Assembly (NCBI RefSeq): GCF_022869785.1
Contig: NZ_CP094997.1
Span: 4,712,001-4,776,000, forward strand
Source: Dyadobacter chenwenxiniae
GTDB taxonomy: Bacteria; Bacteroidota; Bacteroidia; Cytophagales; Spirosomataceae
Length of the DNA: 64,000 bases
Direction: 5' to 3'
The position numbers and the translations under genes were made by a program. The notes below the pieces were generated by a model, which was not told where the DNA came from, did not search any database, and was given only the letters and a program-made list of their open reading frames with translations. Of this stretch, positions 34,121 through 42,097 are shown in pieces. Each line of letters begins with the position of its first letter. The stretch's first letter is position 1.

Positions 34121-34140
34121 TAAGTTCAATTAAACTGCTA

Positions 34141-34809
34141 TTATTTTTTCTTTGGTGTCGTAGCTGGTGCTGTTGTCGCTGGCTTTGATGTCGCCGCCGG
34201 CGATGTTACTGGTGCAGCTGTTCCTGGTTTTGCTGCCGCAGGAGCTGCTGCTTCAATTTTGTCAGGATCCACACCTAATTTTCTAAGGATAAGATTGGTT
34301 GCGTTGTTCTCTTCGGAAGCTGCAAACAAGATAATAGGCGTTGTTCCTGCACCTGCATCCATGTTCAGGATATAAAGGAATCCGCTTTCTTTCCCAACCT
34401 CCTGGATCGCGTTGTTCACCTTAGTCAAAATCGGTTCAAGCAATTGTTGTTGCTTGGTTTGCAATGATGTCTGTGCATTGTTTTGCATTTCCTGAATTCT
34501 TGTTTGCAGATTTTGTAATTCTTTTTCCTTATCTGCACGGATGACATCCGTCATATTTGCTCCGTTTTTCTGATAAGCCTCATACTTCTCTTGCGCTTCT
34601 TTGTAAGTTTCTCCCAACGCTTTGTCCAACTGAGCCTTGGTAACTTCAAGCTGGTTCTGCATCACTTTGCTTTCAGGTAACTTGCCAATTATATAATCAA
34701 CATTGGTATAACCGATTTTAGTAAGTCCGCTTGCAGGGGTCGTTTGCGCTAACAGAGGGGTTGTAATGATGGTCATCACGACCAAAAAAGCTATCAATTT
34801 TTGTTTCAT
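34141..34809 (-). CDS. OmpH/Skp-family periplasmic chaperone, second copy (222 aa)
   Basis: A signal peptide ends LLAQTTPA, then the OmpH fold begins IGYTNVDYIIGKLPES. A long coiled coil (about 50-120) is formed by alternating hydrophobics, including AQLDKALGETYKEAQEKY and KEKELQNLQTRIQEM. The last 35 residues are a low-complexity tail of Ala, Pro, Thr and Lys. Skp holds unfolded outer-membrane proteins for the BAM complex. It is the last gene of uppS-bamA-skp-skp, 7 bp after the other copy. Confidence 0.9.
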   Translation of the reverse strand: MKQKLIAFLVVMTIITTPLLAQTTPASGLTKIGYTNVDYIIGKLPESKVMQNQLEVTKAQLDKALGETYKEAQEKYEAYQKNGANMTDVIRADKEKELQNLQTRIQEMQNNAQTSLQTKQQQLLEPILTKVNNAIQEVGKESGFLYILNMDAGAGTTPIILFAASEENNATNLILRKLGVDPDKIEAAAPAAAKPGTAAPVTSPAATSKPATTAPATTPKKK

Positions 34810-34816
34810 TGCTTTG

Positions 34817-35440
34817 TTACTTAAGTTTACTGTTTTTACTTTTTTGTTTTGGTGAGTTTTCTGTCGGAGCCGGAACCGGCGGCTGTTCTGCTTTCCCTAC
34901 TTTGTCGCCAGCCACTGCTTTTGCTTTTGTATCAATGCCAAGCTCCTCCATCACGTAGTCCGAATAATCGTGCTTGGGGTTTGTATAGAGCATGCCTACA
35001 TCGCTGGACTTGTCAAACATAAAATCCAACCTGCGCTGACTGCAAACCTTGGTAACTGCTCTCTGCACCTTTTCAAGGACAGGTTTCATCAGTTCTTTCT
35101 TCTTCTGAAAAAGAAGTCCCTCCATGCCGAAGATCTTACTATTATATTCCCCGGCTTCGAGCTCCTTTTCTTTGATCTCGTTCTGACGTTTCCTTTTCAA
35201 GTCTTCCGTTAGCAGGATCTCCTCAGCCATATATGCGCGCTGCATGCGATCTATCTCCGAAAACTTGTCCTGGATTTCCTTGGCCCACTTCTCAGAGAAC
35301 TTCTTCATCTCTGTTTGTGCCAATTGATATTCAGGCATTTTACTGGTAATGAACTCCATGTCTGTGTAACCAATCTTCTGCGCCCAGGACGCTGATCCAC
35401 ATAGAATTGACAAAACTAGTAAAATAAAAAACTTCTTCAT
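34817..35440 (-). CDS. OmpH/Skp-family periplasmic chaperone (207 aa)
   Basis: A signal peptide ends GSASWAQ, then IGYTDMEFITSKMPEYQ starts the Skp fold. The helical arms run from about 45 to 130 and are rich in Lys and Glu, and the strand FMFDKSSDVGMLYTNP returns at the end, followed by a Pro/Lys-rich tail. It is more divergent in its tail than the second copy and probably has a related but not identical client set. It follows bamA by 52 bp. Confidence 0.92.
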   Translation of the reverse strand: MKKFFILLVLSILCGSASWAQKIGYTDMEFITSKMPEYQLAQTEMKKFSEKWAKEIQDKFSEIDRMQRAYMAEEILLTEDLKRKRQNEIKEKELEAGEYNSKIFGMEGLLFQKKKELMKPVLEKVQRAVTKVCSQRRLDFMFDKSSDVGMLYTNPKHDYSDYVMEELGIDTKAKAVAGDKVGKAEQPPVPAPTENSPKQKSKNSKLK

Positions 35441-35492
35441 GCCAGGGAGCTAATAATTTGCAAACTTCTTAACGAAACAACAGTCAAATATA

Positions 35493-38090
35493 TTATCTGA
35501 TTTGCTGACCAATCGTAAAATGGAATTGTGGTCCGCTTCGCTTGGACTCTCCCTGTATTTTATCAAATCCATAACCCCAGTCGATACCTAAAAGTCCGAA
35601 TGCCGGCATAAATATACGGGCACCCACCCCGGCTGAGCGTTTCAGGTCGAATGGATTAAACTCTTTGTATGTTCCCCAGTTGTTACCGCCTTCCGCAAAA
35701 CCAAGAATAAAGATGGTAGCCTGCGGGTTCAATGAAACGGGATAACGAAGTTCCATTACATATTTGTTATACACAATTCCACCTCCTGATGCCGGATAAC
35801 CCTGCTCATTCTGCGGCCCGACTTTCTGATCCTGGTAACCACGCAGACCAATGATGTCCTGGTCAGCCAGCGAGAATGAACCCTGTCCTGCCAGACCCGA
35901 CCCGCCTACGATGAAGCGGCCAAATGGGCTGTAACCCACTTTGTCTCCATAAGCACCCAGGAAACCCATGTGTGTACGGGCGCTCAAAACAAGTTTCCCG
36001 GTAATTGTTGCATAATAGCTGGCATCAAACATCCATTTGTGATACTCAACCCAACGATATGTGTCCGTTTTGTCTGTAAAATCCTTTTTTCTTAAAGCTG
36101 AATAAGGAGGTGTAAAAGTTCCGCTCAGTGAAATATTACTGCCGCTTCGGGGAAATTGGAAGTCACTAAGTGTATTCCGAGAAATCGTTGTGTTGAACGA
36201 AATATTGTTCGATACACCGTTACTGTATCCTATCCTAAAAATGTCCAAGTCATCCAATCTGTACCGCTGATAAGATAGCGAATGAGTCATCACAAGATTA
36301 CGATCCGGTTCTTTAAGACGGCGGCCAAGCGATAGCGTAATTCCATTATTAAAATATCCCCCACGGTAGCTTAGGTTTCCGCCACTAGCCCCGCCTGAAT
36401 AAAAAGAACTAGGATCCGTCATACGGTAAACTGTGCGCTGCAGAGAAACACCAAAGTTGATCGGTTTCTTACCGCCCAGCCACGGCTCACTGAATGATAG
36501 CGAATAGGTTTGATATTGCTTTCCGTTCGCCTGGAAACGCAGTGATAGTTTCTGTCCGTCGCCAGAAGGCAATGGTCTCCATGTTTCACGGTTTGGGATA
36601 TTTTTCAAAGAGAAGTTATTGAATACCAAACCAAGCGTTCCTACGAACCCAATGTATCCACCCCATCCACCAGATAATTCGATCTGGTCAGAAGGTTTTT
36701 CTTCTACTGTATATTCAATGTCCACCGTTCCGTCCTGCTGGTTTGGGATCGGATTGATCTGGATTTTTTCAGGGTCAAAATAGCCCATTTGGGATAGCTG
36801 ACGCTGCGTGTTAATGATCTCTGTTTTGCTGAACTTTTGTCCGGGCAATGTAAAGAGTTCCCTTAATACCACGCGGTCACTGGTTTTGGTATTGCCATTC
36901 AGCAAAATGCGGTTGATTGTTGCCTGCTTCCCTTCGAACATTCTTAATTCAACGTCGATTGAATCGCCTTCAACTGCTTTTTCGGTAGGCTCAATGCGGA
37001 AATACAGATAACCGTCGTCCATGTAAATGGAACTAACGTCGGCTCCCGGGATACCATTGATCTTTTTATCAAGTTCTTCCGGGTTGTAAACATCACCTTT
37101 TTTGACACCCAAACGCTCACCCAGATAGGCAGAAGTGTAAAGGTAATTTCCAGACCAGGTAATGTCACGATAAAAATATTTAGTCCCTTCATCAATTTTC
37201 ATCACAATGCTGATCGTCTCGTCACCATTCTTGATGGAGTCAAATTCGATTGTAGCATCGCGGTATCCGTTCTTGCGATAGTAAGCAATGAGTTTTTCCT
37301 TATCCTCGTCGTATTTTTTAGGAATGTATTTGGATGGGTTAAAAAGGCGGCCAATTCGTTTTTGCTTGGTGCCTTTCATTTTGCGTTTAAGGATTTTGTC
37401 GCTTACCGCTGTATTTCCCTGGATATCTATTTTCTCAATCTTAACCTTTTTACCTTTTGTAATGGTAAAGTTAAGCGTAGCCTGTCCGCGCGTTGAATCC
37501 GGAATTTGCAACACTTTAACTTTCGTGTTGTAAAACCCTTTATCCATATAATATTTCTTAATGACAAGCTGCGTGTTCTTGATTACGGTTGGCGTAATCA
37601 CGCGTCCTTTGATCAATTTCACCTTATCATTCAATGTTTCGCGCTCGCCTTTGCGAATGCCCGAGAAGGAAACCTTATAAAGACGTGGACGTTCTTTGAT
37701 GTGAATGTTCAGCCAGATCTTTTCTCCCTCCACTTTCGTAGCCATGATCTCTACGTCGTTCAATGTCCCGAAGTCCATCATTCTTCTGATCGATGATGGG
37801 ATAGCAGGACCCGGAACTCTTATTTTATCACCTGGTTTTAATCCTGAGATGGAAACCATGGAATTCGGGTCCAGAAACTGAGTTCCCGAAACGGTTACTT
37901 CCGCAATTGTAAATTCCTTTGGATTAGCTGGGTCGATCCCCAAATTGGCAGCAGCAGTAGCAGGTTTTGAGCCTGAAGCCCCAAGCCCAATCTTTTGTGC
38001 ATTCGCTGAAAAACACCAGCAAAGCAAGATTAATGCTAAGAAAGTTTTAAGGTGTGCTAATGATTTATTCAAATTTTTCACAAGATTCAT
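35493..38090 (-). CDS. bamA: Outer membrane protein assembly factor BamA (865 aa)
   Basis: BamA inserts beta-barrel proteins in the outer membrane. A signal peptide precedes POTRA domains (about 58-480), seen from repeated GNTAVSDKILKRKM- and GNTKTSDRVVLRELF-type cores and GLKPGDKIR. The C-terminal barrel (480-865) ends with the phenylalanine-type region GPQFHFTIGQQIR, and the conserved VRGY-like motif of lid loop 6 appears as IGLRGYQDQ. It starts 6 bp after uppS ends, and the two skp genes follow, so synthesis and folding of envelope proteins are grouped. Confidence 0.95.
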   Translation of the reverse strand: MNLVKNLNKSLAHLKTFLALILLCWCFSANAQKIGLGASGSKPATAAANLGIDPANPKEFTIAEVTVSGTQFLDPNSMVSISGLKPGDKIRVPGPAIPSSIRRMMDFGTLNDVEIMATKVEGEKIWLNIHIKERPRLYKVSFSGIRKGERETLNDKVKLIKGRVITPTVIKNTQLVIKKYYMDKGFYNTKVKVLQIPDSTRGQATLNFTITKGKKVKIEKIDIQGNTAVSDKILKRKMKGTKQKRIGRLFNPSKYIPKKYDEDKEKLIAYYRKNGYRDATIEFDSIKNGDETISIVMKIDEGTKYFYRDITWSGNYLYTSAYLGERLGVKKGDVYNPEELDKKINGIPGADVSSIYMDDGYLYFRIEPTEKAVEGDSIDVELRMFEGKQATINRILLNGNTKTSDRVVLRELFTLPGQKFSKTEIINTQRQLSQMGYFDPEKIQINPIPNQQDGTVDIEYTVEEKPSDQIELSGGWGGYIGFVGTLGLVFNNFSLKNIPNRETWRPLPSGDGQKLSLRFQANGKQYQTYSLSFSEPWLGGKKPINFGVSLQRTVYRMTDPSSFYSGGASGGNLSYRGGYFNNGITLSLGRRLKEPDRNLVMTHSLSYQRYRLDDLDIFRIGYSNGVSNNISFNTTISRNTLSDFQFPRSGSNISLSGTFTPPYSALRKKDFTDKTDTYRWVEYHKWMFDASYYATITGKLVLSARTHMGFLGAYGDKVGYSPFGRFIVGGSGLAGQGSFSLADQDIIGLRGYQDQKVGPQNEQGYPASGGGIVYNKYVMELRYPVSLNPQATIFILGFAEGGNNWGTYKEFNPFDLKRSAGVGARIFMPAFGLLGIDWGYGFDKIQGESKRSGPQFHFTIGQQIR

Positions 38091-38096
38091 ATTATT

Positions 38097-38849
38097 CTAC
38101 TTAGCACTATTTGCTTTTATTTGTTCACCGGTTTTGCCAAAACGACGCTCTCTGTTTTGAAATGCAGCAATCGCCTCGTATAAATGTTCCCGCCTGAAAT
38201 CCGGCCAGAAAAGGTTTTCGTAAAAATACAACTCGGCATAAGCAAGCTGCCAAAGCAGGAAGTTGCTGATCCTGTGATCGCCTCCAGTACGCAACATGAG
38301 ATCCACCTCCGGACGGCTTTTTGTTGCCAGTTTGGTTGCCAGCATTTCTTCGTTGATCTGCTCGGGAGTTATAACCCCATTTTTCACATCCTCCGCTATC
38401 TTCTTCGCAGCCTGGGTTATGTCCCATTTTCCACTGTATCCGAGCGCCAGGATCAGGTTGAGGCCTGTATTGTCTTTGGTTGCTTCAATGGCCTCTGCTA
38501 AGGTATTGCGGCAGCTTCTTGGCAAACTATCCGTGTCCCCTATCGTGTCCAGCTTCACATTGTTTTTGAGCATGGTAGGCAGCTCGTTGCTGATCGACTG
38601 AACCAATAATTCCATCAAAGCCCTTACTTCAAACTCGGGGCGGGCCCAGTTTTCGGTAGAAAATGCATAGAGTGTCAGAAATCCGACCCCTAGTTCCGCA
38701 CAACCTTCGGTTACTTCCCTAACGGCCTTAATCGCATTGCGATGGCCGAAAATGCGCGCTGCTCCCTGGTTTTGGGCCCATCTTCCGTTACCGTCCATGA
38801 TAACGGCTATGTGCTTAGGCAGATTGCCCGTATCAATGAGCTCCTTCAT
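38097..38849 (-). CDS. uppS: Isoprenyl transferase (undecaprenyl diphosphate synthase, 250 aa)
   Basis: A cis-prenyltransferase that makes undecaprenyl diphosphate, the lipid carrier for cell-wall glycans. The diphosphate-binding MDGNGRWA has Asp19; the next motifs are FSTENWARPEFEV and LALGYSGKWDITQAA, and the C-terminal LMLRTGGDHRISNFLLWQ followed by AYAELYF is diagnostic. It heads the uppS-bamA-skp-skp operon. A 319-bp intergenic stretch lies upstream. Confidence 0.95.
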   Translation of the reverse strand: MKELIDTGNLPKHIAVIMDGNGRWAQNQGAARIFGHRNAIKAVREVTEGCAELGVGFLTLYAFSTENWARPEFEVRALMELLVQSISNELPTMLKNNVKLDTIGDTDSLPRSCRNTLAEAIEATKDNTGLNLILALGYSGKWDITQAAKKIAEDVKNGVITPEQINEEMLATKLATKSRPEVDLMLRTGGDHRISNFLLWQLAYAELYFYENLFWPDFRREHLYEAIAAFQNRERRFGKTGEQIKANSAK

Positions 38850-39168
38850 TATTCCTGACCCCTTTAACCTTTTTTAACAAAACAAATGAACTATAAACAA
38901 GGATCTTATCAATTCAGACCGAATTTTAAATTTCCCCGCTTTTCTAAAAGGGATCACTTTGTACATCACGATACGCAGGATTGCAGTATTCTGTGTCGAA
39001 GACTAAAAAAATATTAGTCTTACCGGCGCTTCAAATATTTGCAAACCTTCTGATGAACAGCTGATTAACCTTAAAAATAGTAGTGGAATTTAAAATCAGG
39101 GCGCAATTTAGGAATAAGTATGGCCTCTTCAAAATCAATATTTCCAGTCGCTTGAACTAGTAACCCAA
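38850..39168. other. Non-coding spacer between uppS and the lytTR regulator gene
   Basis: No gene was found in these 319 bp. It must hold the uppS promoter (minus strand), but only imperfect -7 boxes were seen. An 8-bp hairpin (AAGACTAA at 38999-39006 with 39014-39021) with an A-rich loop may help end the regulator transcript, which stops at 39169; it is weak. The rest is AT-rich. Confidence 0.6.
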
Positions 39169-39951
39169 TTAATTATCAAGAAGATGGCGTATTGCATCGC
39201 CATATGTGCTGCCGCTTGTGACCTGGGATGCCTTGCGGTCGCGCATGATAATGACATACTTGCTGTTGAAATGCTTTTGAATCTCTTTGATGTGGTGAGA
39301 ATTTACGATCCCGGCACGGCTGACGCGCAGATATTGCTTTGGAAGCTTCTCTTCAAGCGAGGTAAGGGTGTAGTTAAGCAGATATTTTTGTCCGTCCAAT
39401 GTATTGAGAAAGACGTATTTTTCTTCTGCTTCAAAATGAGTGATTTCGGTTAACGGGATCAGCAGGATCCGGTCGCCTGATTTCACGGAAAGCGAGAAAA
39501 TTTCTTTTTTGGGCTTCATTTCCTCCAATAATTTGAGGAGGTTTTCCGAATAAGGGTTTATTCCTGCAACATTGTTCGCGCCCGCTTTGGTGATATTCCG
39601 AATCTTTTCAATGGTCTTGATAAGCCGCTCGTTCTCCACCGGTTTTAACAGATAATCCACAGAATTTTCTTCAAAAGCACGGATCGCATATTGATCATAG
39701 GCTGTCGAAAATATTACCAGGGGCATTTTGGTGAGTTTGGAAAGCATTTCGAAACCGTTCAAAAGCGGCATCTCGATGTCCAGAAAAATGATATCGGGAT
39801 TAAATTTATCTATTTCAACCAAACCCTCTGCGCCATTTTTTGCTTCGGAAACGATGGAAAAAACGTCACTATGCTTCTCCAAAAGTCTTCGAAGGCGGCT
39901 CAATGCCAATGGTTCATCGTCTATCAGTATCGTTTTAAGTGGGAATTGCAT
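39169..39951 (-). CDS. LytTR-family response regulator (260 aa)
   Basis: A receiver domain (1-125) with the phosphoacceptor Asp58 in IIFLDIEMP, the acidic pair DDEP at 11-14, and the Lys in DYLLKPVENERL, is followed by a LytTR DNA-binding domain (about 155-255: IPLTEITHFEAEEKYVFL, PKQYLRVSRAGIVNSHHI). It starts 17 bp inside the end of the LytS kinase gene, which forms its cognate pair. The target genes are probably those of the same operon, by inference only. Confidence 0.93.
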   Translation of the reverse strand: MQFPLKTILIDDEPLALSRLRRLLEKHSDVFSIVSEAKNGAEGLVEIDKFNPDIIFLDIEMPLLNGFEMLSKLTKMPLVIFSTAYDQYAIRAFEENSVDYLLKPVENERLIKTIEKIRNITKAGANNVAGINPYSENLLKLLEEMKPKKEIFSLSVKSGDRILLIPLTEITHFEAEEKYVFLNTLDGQKYLLNYTLTSLEEKLPKQYLRVSRAGIVNSHHIKEIQKHFNSKYVIIMRDRKASQVTSGSTYGDAIRHLLDN

Positions 39952-41383
39952 GGCTATGCTGTTGATTTTGTATGATGGCAGATTTTTGAATGGAAATATT
40001 TACCGACTTGCGAGGGTTGTTATGCAGCTCGAGGCGGGCATCTTCTCCATAAAGCAGCTTTAATTTATCCTGAATACTCCTGATGCCATAACCTGCGCCC
40101 ATTGTGTCGGAAAATGAAGGGCCATTGTCATGCACGCATAAGTGCAGCCAGTCATTTTCCTCATAAATTTTAACAACAATTTCTCCCTGCTCAGCCATTT
40201 TGGAGACACCATGCTTGATTGCATTCTCAACGATAGGCTGCAGAATGAACTTGGGAACCTGTAATTCTTTCAAGGCAGGATCGGTTACTTCCACGGTGAA
40301 CCGGAGCCGATCGCCAAACCGGACTTTTTCCACCTGCAGATACGTGGCTACCATTTCCAGTTCATTTTCTATGGTGTCAAAATAGTCGTTGGTTTTTCTC
40401 CCGGTCGTGTATCTGAAAAGTTTTGAGAGCAAAAGTGTCATTTCCTCCGCCTTGTCCGGATTTTCATGCACAAGGCTGGCAATGCTGTTTAATGAATTGT
40501 ATAAAAAATGAGGATTAATGCGCGCCTGCAATGCGTCCAGTTCAGCGCGTGTTTTGAGTTTTTCCAGATTAAGAAGCTGGTATTCCTGATCTGAGATTTT
40601 TCTTGAAATCTGCTTGCCTTCACGGCTTAAAAAATAAAATACGTTGGCCACGATGATCGGTCCCCACATATACCAATACCAGGGCGCATTCTGCGCAGAC
40701 TCATTGGGGTAGAGCGTCCGGTAATTGCTTACAAGTGCCACGCCAAATAAGAAATAAATTGCCATGCTCAGCAGGTTATTGAAAATCAGTACAATGATTG
40801 ACAATATCAAATGCTTGACAAAGTTCCGCTTAATGAATACATCAAGCCAAATGGTGATTCCTTGTGTCAGCAGAATGGTGAAAACGCCTGCAATGATATT
40901 TTGTGAGATCAGATATTGGTACAATTTAATGCGTACAGGCTCATTTGTGAAGGAAATTTCGGCTGTAAAATAGGAAATCGCATTGATCCCATATAAAAGG
41001 ACGGCGCCCAGGATTGCCGCAACCATTGTGCCTATCCAGCCCTGGTTCTGAATGATGCCGATCAGGCTGAAATCCCGCCAGTTGAATGATTTTTCCTGCG
41101 AAGTAAAACTAAAATTCGCTCCTTCAACTTTTGCTCCTGTCAGATCTACGTCTGTTAAACTGCTAAAACTCAGGTCTGCATTGCGCAGATCCGAGTTCCG
41201 GAATGTGGTCCTGTCCAGCGCGGAGAACCGAAGCTTTGCATTCCGCAGATTGGCTCCATCAAAATTAATGTCCTTCAGACTCGAAAAACTGAAATCAGCA
41301 TTTTCCAGGTCCATATTACTAAAATCCCTTCCATCCAGCGATGAAGCCGTCATCCGCAGGCGCTTCGTTCCTTTGTCGTCCAT
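39935..41383 (-). CDS. LytS-type sensor histidine kinase with N-terminal pentapeptide repeats (482 aa)
   Basis: Residues 12-95 form pentapeptide-like repeats (for example DFSNMDLENADFSFSS, NLRNAKLRFSALD) that predict a right-handed beta helix. Four membrane segments follow (about 117-137, 160-182, 190-214 and 238-253), then a 5TM-lacking LytS catalytic region: ARINPHFLYNSLNS with His292, QPIVENAIKHGV, and GYGIRSIQDKL. It regulates through the neighbouring LytTR regulator. The pentapeptide domain at the cytoplasmic N-terminus is unusual. It lies downstream of a helical secreted protein gene by 21 bp. Confidence 0.9.
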   Translation of the reverse strand: MDDKGTKRLRMTASSLDGRDFSNMDLENADFSFSSLKDINFDGANLRNAKLRFSALDRTTFRNSDLRNADLSFSSLTDVDLTGAKVEGANFSFTSQEKSFNWRDFSLIGIIQNQGWIGTMVAAILGAVLLYGINAISYFTAEISFTNEPVRIKLYQYLISQNIIAGVFTILLTQGITIWLDVFIKRNFVKHLILSIIVLIFNNLLSMAIYFLFGVALVSNYRTLYPNESAQNAPWYWYMWGPIIVANVFYFLSREGKQISRKISDQEYQLLNLEKLKTRAELDALQARINPHFLYNSLNSIASLVHENPDKAEEMTLLLSKLFRYTTGRKTNDYFDTIENELEMVATYLQVEKVRFGDRLRFTVEVTDPALKELQVPKFILQPIVENAIKHGVSKMAEQGEIVVKIYEENDWLHLCVHDNGPSFSDTMGAGYGIRSIQDKLKLLYGEDARLELHNNPRKSVNISIQKSAIIQNQQHSHAIPT

Positions 41384-41404
41384 ATTTCCTAACGATAACG
41401 CATT

Positions 41405-42064
41405 TTACTGATTAGTTTGGGCCAGCATCCATTCAGTTTCGGCTTTGCCCCAGTCGGGATGAATGCTGGTTTCGGGTTTAAATGCGGCAAATTTTTGGCT
41501 TGCCTTTTCCAGGAATGTTTTCGCCGGCTTTTTACCGCCTCCAAATTCCTCTGGAGTAAAAAACACGCTGGACCCTTCCAGGTAATATATTCTAGGATTC
41601 TCTGCATTTACTTTTTTGGCAGATGTTATATATTCCGCAAATTTAGCACCGTCTGCTTCCCACCTGTTCGCCGCATCGGCAGCGAGGTGTATTTGAGAAT
41701 GAAAGGCTTGCATCACCAATATTTCATCATTCGGCTTTCCTGCAATCGCTTCTGCATCCTTTAATAAGGCGCCCGCTTTCTCCAGATACTTGTCTTTTTC
41801 CTCCAGACTGGCCCCAACGAAGCCCAGGATTACGTTACAATGTGCTGCATAATATTTGGGAAGCCACTCTTTGGGTTCTGCCGCTGCAATGCGCTCAAAA
41901 CGGTTAGCAATGTCCTGTAATGCCTTTGCGTCCGGTTTTTCCTTATCCAGTCCATTCAAAGCCTGGATGTTTGTCGTCATAGCCTGCGTGTATTTTTCAT
42001 TTTGCGCCAAAACCATACACATTGAAAGCACGAATGCGAGTGCGGTGAAAATCGTCTTTTTCAT
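41405..42064 (-). CDS. Secreted helical (TPR-like) protein of unknown function (219 aa)
   Basis: A signal peptide ends SMCMVLAQ. The rest is helical with a repeating AKY/AAxxA pattern suggestive of a TPR-type solenoid: NRFERIAAAEPKEWLPKYYAA, EKDKYLEKAGALLKDAEAIAG, and YITSAKKVNAENPRIYYLEG (quoted separately). Conserved relatives seem to occur in Bacteroidota. It lies between a TonB receptor (33 bp upstream) and the LytS kinase, so it may be a periplasmic accessory of that receptor. Confidence 0.7.
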   Translation of the reverse strand: MKKTIFTALAFVLSMCMVLAQNEKYTQAMTTNIQALNGLDKEKPDAKALQDIANRFERIAAAEPKEWLPKYYAAHCNVILGFVGASLEEKDKYLEKAGALLKDAEAIAGKPNDEILVMQAFHSQIHLAADAANRWEADGAKFAEYITSAKKVNAENPRIYYLEGSSVFFTPEEFGGGKKPAKTFLEKASQKFAAFKPETSIHPDWGKAETEWMLAQTNQ

Positions 42065-42097
42065 AATTATAGTTGTTTAAATAGATTACTGTTCTGA

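Noticed and set aside
33886..34140. A tRNA or small RNA gene in the AT-rich spacer after the Ig-like protein gene
   Set aside because: No cloverleaf or T-loop sequence is visible; the only clear structure is the terminator hairpin at 34078-34120.
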